Source of the DNA: Succinivibrionaceae bacterium
GTDB taxonomy: Bacteria; Pseudomonadota; Gammaproteobacteria; Enterobacterales; Succinivibrionaceae
Reading direction: 5' to 3'
Assembly: GCA_016284235.1 (NCBI GenBank)
Contig: JAEEOK010000009.1
Coordinates: 1-62,471 of the forward strand
DNA length: 62,471 bases
The position numbers and the translations under genes are program-made. Below, one piece after another: positions 54,909 through 62,471 of the stretch. Each line of letters opens with the position of its first letter. Within the stretch, counting starts at the first letter, position 1. The notes below the pieces were generated by a model. It did no database searches, was not told where the DNA came from, and saw nothing but the letters and a program-made list of their open reading frames with translations.

Positions 54909-56894
54909 ATGAAAAAAAGCGAAAGAAAACTAGTAATCATAGAGGGTGAGGACAGCTTCGTGTCATCAACTTTGGAAAAGCTGTGCAATTTTGTGGTGGA
55001 CGAAACAAACTACAAAACCATATCTAAATCCTACGGTCATCTGGGCGAAGGCTTCAACAGCGTCGGATATTCCGCGCTTCAGAGGGTGAATCCGGAGGTT
55101 CTGTCCTCACTGGAGGGAATGGTTACATCAGGCGGAATGCTGGTAATCGGAACTAAAAAATTCGAGGATCTTGCGGACGCAAAACTGTTTCATGACGATG
55201 ATTCCCTGAGATACAAATCCGACCGCAGGATTCAGCTCAGCAACAACTACCTGAAGAGACTGGTGAACAAGATCCTAGAATACGGGCAGTTTATCAGAAT
55301 TGACGCCCGAAGCGACATGGATGATCTTCTGAAAATAAAAGAACGTCCCAACAAGGATTATGATCTCGGATTTTTGGAACTGACTGACAGAATGAAGGAA
55401 TTTCTGTCTGATGACTACCTGAAAGTTCTTCTGGTCACAGGCTGCAGAGGAAGCGGAAAATCCACCCGCCTGGCCTTCATGGTAAGAGAACTTGCCAAAA
55501 AGCACTACAGCATTACAGTAACCGGCATGATTTCCCACGCGGCGAAGAAAATTCTGGACTACAATCCCCATATGCATTTTACAGGTATAGACTCTCTGGC
55601 AACCAAAGAGCTTTCTGCCAGAGACGTCATCGTAATTGATGAAGTTGCGTCTGTTCCTCTGCCGAAGCTGAAGGAACTTGTATCCACCGGCGCACGGCTT
55701 CTCCTGGCAGGAACAACAGACGGCTACGAAGGTACCGGCTCCGGAATTATGCTCAAATTTCTGCCCTACCTTGATATGAGGGGGCTGAGCTACCGGCTCA
55801 ACCATCTGGAGACATGCTTCAGACACGACGATGACGCACTTGGTAAACTCTGGAAAGACATTTTCCGCCCGGGATATTCTGACAACCGCACCGCGGCAGA
55901 GCCGCCTGCAGCGGCGGACTCACTTCAGATGAAGGAAATATCATCGGAAGACCTAATGAAAAGCGAAAAATTGCTTGCGGATGTGTATTCTCTCCTGAGC
56001 GGCAGCCACTACAAAACCGCTCCGTCAGATCTCAGACAGCTTCTGGACAATCCTTTGAACCGGCTTTTCATTCTTACAGACGAAAAGGATGAGATAAACG
56101 GCGTGCTGTGGGGGATCTGCGAGGAAATGAAGGATTCCATGGTGCCGGAGGTGTTTTTAAACCGCAGACGCCCGAGAGGCAACCTCATTCCTCAGACTCT
56201 GGTGGCTCACTGCGGATTCAAAAATGCCGGTTTCTACCGTTTCTTCCGCATTATCAGGATTGTTGTTCCCGATTCTCTCCGCCGAAACAGTTACGGCACG
56301 ACAATGTTAAGATATGCAGAAAAACAGCTCTCTGACCGGACCGATTTCTTCGGTGTATCATTCGGAGTGGCTGAGGATCTGCTTAAATTCTGGCAGAGCA
56401 ACGGTTATATTCCGGTAAAACTTGGAATGAAGGAAGATGCGGCAAGCGGACTCTTCTCTGTCGTAATGCTGAAAACTCTTGGCAGACTGAAACAGGATGT
56501 CCTGCAGGAATGGCGAGATGCCTTCATCGGAGAATATCTGCATTCTGCCTGCTGGCAGCACAGAGAACTGTCTCCTGCGGTGGCGGTGCTGCTTATGAAG
56601 CAGGGGAAAAGCAGGGAAAAAGCGGACGGGGACTATATCCGCAATCTCATATCACTGTCTGAGGGACAGAGAAATCCGGAGCAGGCTCTTGTACATGTGA
56701 CAAGATGGATTTCTGAAAATTCTGACGACTGGACAAAATGGCCTGATGAAAATCAAAAAGCATTTATCGGATATTTTGTGCAGCATACAGAACCTGAAAA
56801 CAGGATTGCTGTGGAAAAAGCTGTAGATTATATGCGAGGCGATATGGGAAAACTCATTGATGACCGTGACTCCGGTTCAAAAAATGCAGACTGA
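54909..56894 (+). CDS. tmcA: tRNA(Met) cytidine acetyltransferase TmcA
   Basis: A 661-residue RNA acetyltransferase that makes N4-acetylcytidine at position 34 of elongator tRNA-Met. The RNA-helicase-like ATPase part has Walker A GCRGSGKS (178-185), IDEVASVPLP and AGTTDGYEGTGSG. A GNAT acetyltransferase domain follows (about 380-540). The frame is open upstream to 54612, but AGGA 5 bases before the ATG at 54909 and the usual family length (about 670) favour this start. It is divergent from mshI. Confidence 0.93.
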   Translation: MKKSERKLVIIEGEDSFVSSTLEKLCNFVVDETNYKTISKSYGHLGEGFNSVGYSALQRVNPEVLSSLEGMVTSGGMLVIGTKKFEDLADAKLFHDDDSLRYKSDRRIQLSNNYLKRLVNKILEYGQFIRIDARSDMDDLLKIKERPNKDYDLGFLELTDRMKEFLSDDYLKVLLVTGCRGSGKSTRLAFMVRELAKKHYSITVTGMISHAAKKILDYNPHMHFTGIDSLATKELSARDVIVIDEVASVPLPKLKELVSTGARLLLAGTTDGYEGTGSGIMLKFLPYLDMRGLSYRLNHLETCFRHDDDALGKLWKDIFRPGYSDNRTAAEPPAAADSLQMKEISSEDLMKSEKLLADVYSLLSGSHYKTAPSDLRQLLDNPLNRLFILTDEKDEINGVLWGICEEMKDSMVPEVFLNRRRPRGNLIPQTLVAHCGFKNAGFYRFFRIIRIVVPDSLRRNSYGTTMLRYAEKQLSDRTDFFGVSFGVAEDLLKFWQSNGYIPVKLGMKEDAASGLFSVVMLKTLGRLKQDVLQEWRDAFIGEYLHSACWQHRELSPAVAVLLMKQGKSREKADGDYIRNLISLSEGQRNPEQALVHVTRWISENSDDWTKWPDENQKAFIGYFVQHTEPENRIAVEKAVDYMRGDMGKLIDDRDSGSKNAD

Positions 56895-57020
56895 GAAATA
56901 AAAAAGAAACCTGTCTGTTCTGAAAATGAAGAAATCCGTACCGTACAGTCCTGAGTATGCAGCAGTCTGAAGACTTGAGTTTGTTTAACCGAATTGCAGC
57001 GTTCTGAAACACAGCACTAC

Positions 57021-57110
57021 AAAAAAGACCTCAGACACGTGGGCTGCAGTACCGTGCAAATACCTGTCATCAGGGGCTGATGACATCTAAGAGTTCTGAG
57101 GTTTCAATTT
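57021..57110 (-). ncRNA. Possible structured RNA or complex terminator
   Basis: Minus strand: an outer helix ACCTCAGA/TCTGAGGT (57095-57102 with 57028-57035) encloses a 9-base hairpin TGTCATCAG/CTGATGACA (57065-57085) and a small CACG/CGTG stem, and is followed by six T. This three-way-junction shape with a terminator-like tail resembles a small RNA or a 3' structure of the gene at 57310-57873, about 200 bases upstream. I do not recognise the family. The rest of 56895-57309 has only a CGGCTGG/CCAGCCG inverted repeat. Confidence 0.35.
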
Positions 57111-57309
57111 AAAAATTTCTGATTATTAAGTTTCCGGCTGGAATATCAGCAGATTTCCATTCCTGCAGGCCTGCCAGCCGTGTCCCTTCACCTCTGCCTT
57201 ACGGATCTTCATATTCAAGGTGCCGCTATTACAGATGAATACAGTCTCTGACTGCCGCCTGTATGCCGTCGTTCAGGATCCATATTCCGGTTTGTAAAAA
57301 AAGTTACAG

Positions 57310-57873
57310 TCAATCTTCCTGCAGTTCTCCGGCTGACTCTTCGTTCAAGGCTCCTGTAAACAGTTCTCTTATTTCTATCTCCTCCATGCCGTCATCAATA
57401 AGAAGACTGTAGTTTATACCGTCCTGACCCCACTCAGCCGTATATATAACGCCGTCACTGCCCTTTACAAGCAAATCCATGTCACCAATCTTCAGTTTGC
57501 GCTCTTCCTGATACTCACTGAAATCCCCGTTCATTTCAGCTGAACTGATCTTTTTTGAAGCTCTATAGGTAATTCTCTTCTGATCCATCGGTTCAACGTA
57601 TACCACCTGGATCATAATTCCTTCATTATGAATCATGTACACAGGGTTGGGATCATAGTAGTCAGGAATGTATTTAAGCTGCTTCATAATAAACCCGGCC
57701 CGATCCTGAGCTTCCGAAAGAGATGATACTTCCTGGAAAGGATTTTTCATATTTGCAATCTGTGCGGAAATTTCCTTTTCCTTGGCGCTGCGGTCATCGG
57801 CACCTGCGAATACGCTACCGGAAAAAGCAGAAAACAAAGCTGCTGCCATAAATAACACGTAACCGGCCTTCAT
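57310..57873 (-). CDS. Small exported protein of unknown function, DUF4367-like
   Basis: A 187-residue protein with a signal peptide (about 1-23, ending VFA) and a periplasmic domain. The C-terminal part with YTAEWGQDGINYSLLIDDG resembles the DUF4367 pattern of an aromatic/acidic beta hairpin, a domain commoner in Firmicutes; this is a weak match by eye. A helix rich in Glu and Lys follows the signal peptide. It is divergent from the alpha-amylase gene. The function is unknown. Confidence 0.75.
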   Translation of the reverse strand: MKAGYVLFMAAALFSAFSGSVFAGADDRSAKEKEISAQIANMKNPFQEVSSLSEAQDRAGFIMKQLKYIPDYYDPNPVYMIHNEGIMIQVVYVEPMDQKRITYRASKKISSAEMNGDFSEYQEERKLKIGDMDLLVKGSDGVIYTAEWGQDGINYSLLIDDGMEEIEIRELFTGALNEESAGELQED

Positions 57874-58167
57874 ACCCGACCTCCTTAATTACTGCGATCT
57901 GATCAGATGATGCACCCTGTGTGACACCTGAGGGACCAAGCAGTCAGGTTCACAAAAGTTAAAAAGACAACGAAATTTAGACTGGTGCGGCATCCCTATA
58001 GTTCCATTCAAAATTTGACGCATATCTACTTAATAAACAAGTAATTAATAATTAATGAACAAGTCAATGGCAAAAAAATTTTTCAAAGCCAGAGACAGTG
58101 ATCTATATCAAAAAAAGATATGAAAATTTATGCAAAAATCCAACGGATATCAAAAACGGAGAACTGT

Positions 58168-60015
58168 ATGCTTAACCCCAAAATTTTAAACAAATCTATC
58201 CTTGCTTCAATAATTGCCATGACAATGACAGCCTGCGGCGGCGGTGGCGGACACGGCGGTGGCGGCGGAGATGATCCAGATCCTGAAGGGCAGAAGGTAT
58301 CTCCTGTAAAGAGTTCAACCTGTGTAAATATGCAGGGCGAAAACGAAAATGCTCCGAATTTTGCAACATGCTTTGACTGGAAGAGCGACAATACAAAGCT
58401 GTACTTCAAACTTCTCGTTAAGAATATGATGGAGAAGTACAAGATCGACGGATGGAGACTTGATCAGGCTTATCAGGTTCCTAATGCTGTCTGGAAGGAT
58501 ATTAACAGACAGGTTGCCGAATCTGCCGAAGCCAACAATCTGCTTGGTTTTACCGTAGCTGAGGTATGGGATGGCGACGGAGCACAGATTGAAAGATCAG
58601 TACTCAAGAATCATGCTCTTGACTCTGCATTCAATTTTCCGCTCAGATACCAGCTTGTAAAGGTTATTGCCGGTCAGGAAAATAATGAGAACGGAAATGA
58701 AAAGCTCTCAGCCGCTGCAAATCTGGCAGGTGAATGGGGATACGGAAACTACATCCGGTACACAGATAAAAATGTAATGCCGGCCATGTTTATTGACAAC
58801 CATGATGTTGTAAGACTCGGCAATCTGCTTTTCAGATGGAATCTGGTCAATGAGGCAGATGTATCAGGAGATGAATATTCTCTCAGACACCTTCTTGCCC
58901 TCGCTTTTGAGACAGCATACACGGGACCGATCACCATCTATTACGGTGATGAGTACGGTGACTATCTTGCCGGATGGATTAACAGCGGCGATGACTGCGG
59001 CAACGGTGAACAGTGCTGGGATGACAATGCTTCAAGAACACAGGGCGTTGCAAATGATACAGAGCTTGCAGCATGGCAGAAGGAGCTCAGAAACAAAACC
59101 GCGGCTCTGATGGAATTCAGAAAAGAGACACCGGCCATGTTCAACGGCAAGCGTTATCACATATATTCAACCACTGAAAAGCCGTCCAGTGAAAACAGTG
59201 CAAACTTTTATGTTGATGTCAAAAAGGCGAACGATTCCGATGATGCCTATGTATTCATAATGTCAACTTCAGCACAGCCTAGAACCCTGGCGCTGAATGA
59301 TAATTTATCGAAATATCTCTGTCAGAAGGCGATCGGAAGCGATGTCTGCAGACTCACAAAGGTAATAGATACAACTGAAAACGGCGTGAAAGTCGAGAAT
59401 GCAGAAGCCATAGGCAGCAATCTTGTATTCAATATGGAGGCATGGTCAGCCAAAATATACAAGGTTGAAGAAGGTGAAGCTAATCAGGATAACGAGAACT
59501 ATACTGTAACAAATGCTTCCGCCATTTCGGCTCTTGCCAATTACGACGATACGATCAACTCATTCACCTGCTTCAAGGGCGAAAATCCTGAAAAATGCGG
59601 ACTGATTATCTACCAGGTAATGGTTGAAGCTGCTGTAAACGGCGGAGACGGAACAGGCAAGGGCAAAGCATGGGGTCCGTCAGAACATAACGGAACAATG
59701 GGCGGCATCAAGAACTCCCTGAATTTCATCAAAGGCTCTGGTGCAAATGCTCTGTGGATTACACCGGTGTTCCACAACCCTACTTCATCTGACGCAACGA
59801 CAAATAAAACCTATTCCACAGGTTATTATTCCGACGGTCATTACCGCGGTGATGAAGCCTATGTAGATGATGACTTCGGCGGTCTTGCTTCACTCAAGGA
59901 GCTGATTAGTGCTGTTCATGCCAAAAACATGTACTTTATCCTTGACGGTGTGTTCGGTCACGCTTCAAAGGAGCTCAAAGACAGCAAGGCATACATCAAT
60001 ATTGAAGAAGAATAA
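58168..60015 (+). CDS. Circularly permuted GH13 alpha-amylase, lipoprotein
   Basis: A 615-residue lipoprotein: signal peptide to Cys23 (MTAC), then a Gly-rich linker. GH13 motifs are all present but in the order II, III, IV, I. GWRLDQAY has the nucleophile Asp99, AEVWD the acid/base Glu132, FIDNHD has His212-Asp213, and LDGVFGH (592-598) lies 17 residues before the stop. Domain C-type strands end near 435 (AWSAKIYKVEE). A linker then leads to beta-1 (LIIYQVMVEAAVNG, 479-492), beta-2 (ALWITPVF) and beta-3. So the barrel starts inside domain B, as in GH70. The ATG at 58168 has GGAG 6 bases upstream; an earlier ATG at 58120 is in frame. A terminator follows the stop. Upstream, GTGATCTATATCAA (58098-58111) resembles an FNR site, and the gap from 57874 holds no gene. 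Confidence 0.88.
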   Translation: MLNPKILNKSILASIIAMTMTACGGGGGHGGGGGDDPDPEGQKVSPVKSSTCVNMQGENENAPNFATCFDWKSDNTKLYFKLLVKNMMEKYKIDGWRLDQAYQVPNAVWKDINRQVAESAEANNLLGFTVAEVWDGDGAQIERSVLKNHALDSAFNFPLRYQLVKVIAGQENNENGNEKLSAAANLAGEWGYGNYIRYTDKNVMPAMFIDNHDVVRLGNLLFRWNLVNEADVSGDEYSLRHLLALAFETAYTGPITIYYGDEYGDYLAGWINSGDDCGNGEQCWDDNASRTQGVANDTELAAWQKELRNKTAALMEFRKETPAMFNGKRYHIYSTTEKPSSENSANFYVDVKKANDSDDAYVFIMSTSAQPRTLALNDNLSKYLCQKAIGSDVCRLTKVIDTTENGVKVENAEAIGSNLVFNMEAWSAKIYKVEEGEANQDNENYTVTNASAISALANYDDTINSFTCFKGENPEKCGLIIYQVMVEAAVNGGDGTGKGKAWGPSEHNGTMGGIKNSLNFIKGSGANALWITPVFHNPTSSDATTNKTYSTGYYSDGHYRGDEAYVDDDFGGLASLKELISAVHAKNMYFILDGVFGHASKELKDSKAYINIEEE

Positions 60016-60054
60016 CAGAAGTCTTCAAATATAATCAAAAGGAACCTCTGTAAT

Positions 60055-60091
60055 GCCCCTGCAAGTTAAACAGACCTGCGGGGGCTTTTTT
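60055..60091 (+). terminator. Rho-independent terminator after the alpha-amylase gene
   Basis: GCCCCTGCA pairs with TGCGGGGGC (one G-T pair) around a loop of about 13 bases, then six T. It lies 40 bases after the stop codon and shows that the permuted gene ends a normal transcription unit. Confidence 0.92.
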
Positions 60092-60276
60092 ATCAGCTCA
60101 GGGAAAAGAAAAACTTATGCGGCAAAACCGCTCAAAATATTCATGCTCCCGTACTTAAGCACTCATTTGAGAGAGAAATGCGGACAAAATTCCGGAACCG
60201 GTATCACCGTTCTGCATCTAGTCCGCATTCTGCTCTCTGTTATGCCGATGCCGGCATAAAAATCACTTTTGTACGG

Positions 60277-61875
60277 TTAAACACCTAACAATTTAAGCTC
60301 TTCTGCAATCCTGGCCTCTAATTCAGCTATCTCCTTTTTATCCTGCTCAAGCAGTTTTATTGTCTCTTCAAGATTTATGACTTCCTCATCATCTGAAGTA
60401 TCTACATAACGGGGAATGTTCAGGTTGTAATCGTTTTGTCTTATTTCTTCTATTGATGCCAGATGAGCGTATTTCGGCACGTCCTTTCTCTCATGATAAA
60501 CCCTGAAGATTTTTTCAATATTTTCTTCAGTTAACCTGTTTTGATTTTTATTCTTTTCAAACTCTTTTGATGCATCAATAAAAAGAATATCCTTTGACGA
60601 ACGTTTTTTCTTTAGAACCATTACAATGGTAGGAATACCTGCCCCGTAAAAGAGGTTGGAAGGCAGACCGATAACCGCGTATATACGGTTTCCTCCCGGG
60701 TGTTCAATCAGGTTCTTTCTGATTTCACCTTCTGCAGCACCGCGGAACAAGACACCGTGAGGAAGTACAATAGCCATGGTACCGTCTTCATTCAGGTGAT
60801 ATAAACTGTGAAGGACAAATGCATAATCAGCCTTCGTTTTCGGAGCTAGTTTTCCATAATCCTTAAATCTTGCATCCTTTAGTTTTGTGTCTGCATTGTC
60901 CCAGTGTGCCGAATATGGAGGATTAGCCACAACTGCATCAAATGTTCTCGGATGATTGACGCCCTGCGCGTCCGGTCCGTCAGGCCAGTCTGTTTCAAGT
61001 GTATCAGCGTTAGAGAGGCTCATATTCTGGAATGACACGCCGTGCATCATCAAGTTCATTCGAGCCAGGTTGTAAGTTGTTGTATTAAGCTCCTGGCCGT
61101 AGAACTTTACAGCCCCGGCTCTGTTTCCGTTAGGGACTTCGCTGCGGACAGTTAAAAGTAACGATCCGGATCCGCATGTTGGATCATATACACTAAAAAC
61201 ATTGTCTGATTCTGCTACATCGTCTGTAACAATTTTAGCCATGATCCTGGAAACTTCATGCGGAGTGTAGAATTCTCCTCCTTTTTTCCCCGCTGAAGCG
61301 GCAAACTGTCCGATTAAATATTCGTATATTTCTCCAAGAATATCTTTTCCGTCTTCCGACTTATAATTTACACTGTCCACCAGTTTAACAATACGGGTCA
61401 GCGATTTAGCTCTGTCATTCGTTGTAGAGCCAAGTCTTGAATCACCAAGATTTACATCATTGAATACATCTTTAAAATTTTTTGTCGCCTCTTTGTTTAA
61501 TTTCGCCTGATCGTTAAAATTCGAGAATATAGTCTGATAATCACTTGGTTTAACTTCGCTATCCTCTATTTTAGAAACGATGGATGCCCATGTATCATCT
61601 GGTGCAATCGCATATCCAAGAGCCGATGAAATGTCTTCAATATAATCCTTTAAATCAGAACCGCAGGCCTGCTCCTTATAAGCATCGTTAAATGTTTGCC
61701 CGTCTTTAACATCAATTATCCCATTTGAAATTAAATACTGCTCCTGACGTTCGGAAAGATATTTGTAAAACATAAATGCTAAAATATAGTTCTTATACTC
61801 AGAAGCATCCATATTTCCGCGCAATTCATTTGCCATTGCCCACAATTGTGAAGATACTGTTCTATAATTACTCAT
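60277..61875 (-). CDS. hsdM: Type I restriction-modification methyltransferase subunit HsdM
   Basis: A 532-residue adenine methyltransferase subunit. The N-terminal HsdM helical domain (SQLWAMANELRG) is followed by the SAM site DPTCGSGSLL (about 229-238) and the catalytic NPPY (about 319-322). KKGGEFYTPHEVSR is a family hallmark. A C-terminal coiled coil (INLEETIKLLEQDKKE) would contact HsdS. The ATG at 61875 follows AAGGAA by 6 bases; a TTG at 61899 overlaps hsdS. It lies downstream of hsdS, not upstream as is more usual. No hsdR is in the window. Confidence 0.95.
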   Translation of the reverse strand: MSNYRTVSSQLWAMANELRGNMDASEYKNYILAFMFYKYLSERQEQYLISNGIIDVKDGQTFNDAYKEQACGSDLKDYIEDISSALGYAIAPDDTWASIVSKIEDSEVKPSDYQTIFSNFNDQAKLNKEATKNFKDVFNDVNLGDSRLGSTTNDRAKSLTRIVKLVDSVNYKSEDGKDILGEIYEYLIGQFAASAGKKGGEFYTPHEVSRIMAKIVTDDVAESDNVFSVYDPTCGSGSLLLTVRSEVPNGNRAGAVKFYGQELNTTTYNLARMNLMMHGVSFQNMSLSNADTLETDWPDGPDAQGVNHPRTFDAVVANPPYSAHWDNADTKLKDARFKDYGKLAPKTKADYAFVLHSLYHLNEDGTMAIVLPHGVLFRGAAEGEIRKNLIEHPGGNRIYAVIGLPSNLFYGAGIPTIVMVLKKKRSSKDILFIDASKEFEKNKNQNRLTEENIEKIFRVYHERKDVPKYAHLASIEEIRQNDYNLNIPRYVDTSDDEEVINLEETIKLLEQDKKEIAELEARIAEELKLLGV

Positions 61876-61891
61876 TTTTTGTTCCTTTATG

Positions 61892-62471
61892 TCAGACAAA
61901 CATTTGCTGTAATAAACCTTTTTTTAACTGCTTAAGATGATCTAACTTACGCTGATGAAGGGTAATAAGTTTGTCTAATGATTCAAAATATTGTCCTATT
62001 TTTTCTTGCTCCCCCAACATTTTAGGTAGCGAAACAATCAGTTCTCTTAAATCTTGAATCCCCACAGATTGTCTGGTAGAACCATTACTTTGCATGCTAA
62101 ATTGTTTCTGAAAAACAGGTGATTCTATACAACTATACAAATAGTTAACATTAACTTTATCTTGAATTTGAATTATTGATAATGTTGGAGAAACAGCGTA
62201 TTTTCCAATGTTATCTCGAAGTCTTATCACTTTTCCAAGTGATGCAACTCTTCCTATACCCAATGAAGGAATACACAAATCGTATCTTTTATGATGTTCT
62301 TCATATATATCTTCAGATACTTTTCTGGCCGATTCTCGATTAATATTTCCCATTGCATCTACGTCACCTATTCCAACAAAAGGTATTCCATCAATTACTT
62401 CGGGTGGTGCTCTATGACTAGGGTGCGGATCAATAATTTTTGTAATGTCTCCCAGCTTACGCTGTTCCCAA
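61892..62471 (-). CDS. hsdS: Type I restriction-modification specificity subunit HsdS, C-terminal part (cut by window edge)
   Basis: The frame is open to the right edge; 192 residues are visible. WEQRKLGDITKIID opens a target-recognition domain, the usual boundary motif in HsdS, and VSLPKMLGEQEKIGQYFESL with LDHLKQLKKGLLQQMF is the conserved C-terminal coiled-coil spacer. It should therefore be the second recognition domain of the protein. An internal ATG at 62353 is not the true start. The gene ends 16 bases before the hsdM ATG. Confidence 0.93.
   Translation of the reverse strand, partial: WEQRKLGDITKIIDPHPSHRAPPEVIDGIPFVGIGDVDAMGNINRESARKVSEDIYEEHHKRYDLCIPSLGIGRVASLGKVIRLRDNIGKYAVSPTLSIIQIQDKVNVNYLYSCIESPVFQKQFSMQSNGSTRQSVGIQDLRELIVSLPKMLGEQEKIGQYFESLDKLITLHQRKLDHLKQLKKGLLQQMFV

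Noticed and set aside
58168-60015. Amylase as a simple truncated pseudogene
   Set aside because: Both halves of the barrel, all catalytic residues, a signal peptide and a terminator are present in one uninterrupted frame; only the order is changed.
60053-60259. 68-residue plus-strand open frame after the amylase
   Set aside because: Its first third is the amylase terminator hairpin and T-run, with no ribosome site and no recognisable protein.
1-62471. CRISPR arrays, tRNA or rRNA genes
   Set aside because: I saw no regularly spaced repeats and no tRNA cloverleaf or rRNA sequence in reading the window.

Overview
This window is a piece of a gammaproteobacterial chromosome, most likely from the Succinivibrionaceae or a close relative in the Aeromonadales. 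That placement is inferred from protein character and gene order, not from a database search. A complete MSHA pilus locus runs straight into mreBCD as in Vibrio, Aeromonas and Shewanella; yibN-secB-gpsA is an enterobacterial/vibrio arrangement; gspC-N is followed by nudE; and two secreted starch-type glycosidases suggest a starch-degrading anaerobe such as those of the rumen. Nearly everything is on the minus strand; argE, tmcA, the alpha-amylase and one short relic ORF are on the plus strand.

Layout. 0-1.25 kb: start of the S10 ribosomal operon (rpsJ, rplC, rplD cut by the window edge) with its promoter and leader. 1.5-3.1 kb: argH translationally coupled to a small S10 paralogue that lacks the ribosome-binding loop. 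3.4-9.8 kb: a ZIP metal transporter and the arginine genes argCBFG, divergent from argE. 9.8-22.7 kb: nudE and a complete type II secretion operon gspCDEFGHIJKLMN, apparently transcribed from the gpsA promoter. 23.0-28.3 kb: a 1762-residue secreted GH57-like glycosidase with starch-binding-type and PKD modules, lying between gpsA and secB. 28.8-29.8 kb: secB and yibN. 29.9-37.0 kb: tldD, rng, maf, mreDCB, bracketed by two inverted copies of a ~240-bp non-coding element derived from the IS200/IS605 (tnpB) family. 37.1-54.5 kb: the MSHA pilus locus (mshI, I2, J, K, L, M, N, E, G, F, B, C, A, D, O, P, Q). 54.9-56.9 kb: tmcA. 57-60 kb: a possible structured RNA, a small exported protein and a lipoprotein alpha-amylase whose catalytic barrel is circularly permuted. 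60.3 kb to the end: hsdM and a partial hsdS of a type I restriction-modification system.

How it fits together. The type II system could export the GH57-like enzyme (signal peptide, no membrane anchor), and the alpha-amylase would sit in the outer membrane as a lipoprotein, so both may act on starch at the cell surface. The MSHA pilus may mediate attachment; its ATPase MshE carries c-di-GMP-binding-type repeats, and the major pilin gene mshA appears to be its own transcription unit with a sigma-54-type promoter and a terminator.

The two most unusual items are the circularly permuted GH13 amylase (conserved-region order II-III-IV-I, as in GH70 glucansucrases but with an amylase-like sequence) and the loop-less S10/NusE paralogue coupled to argH.
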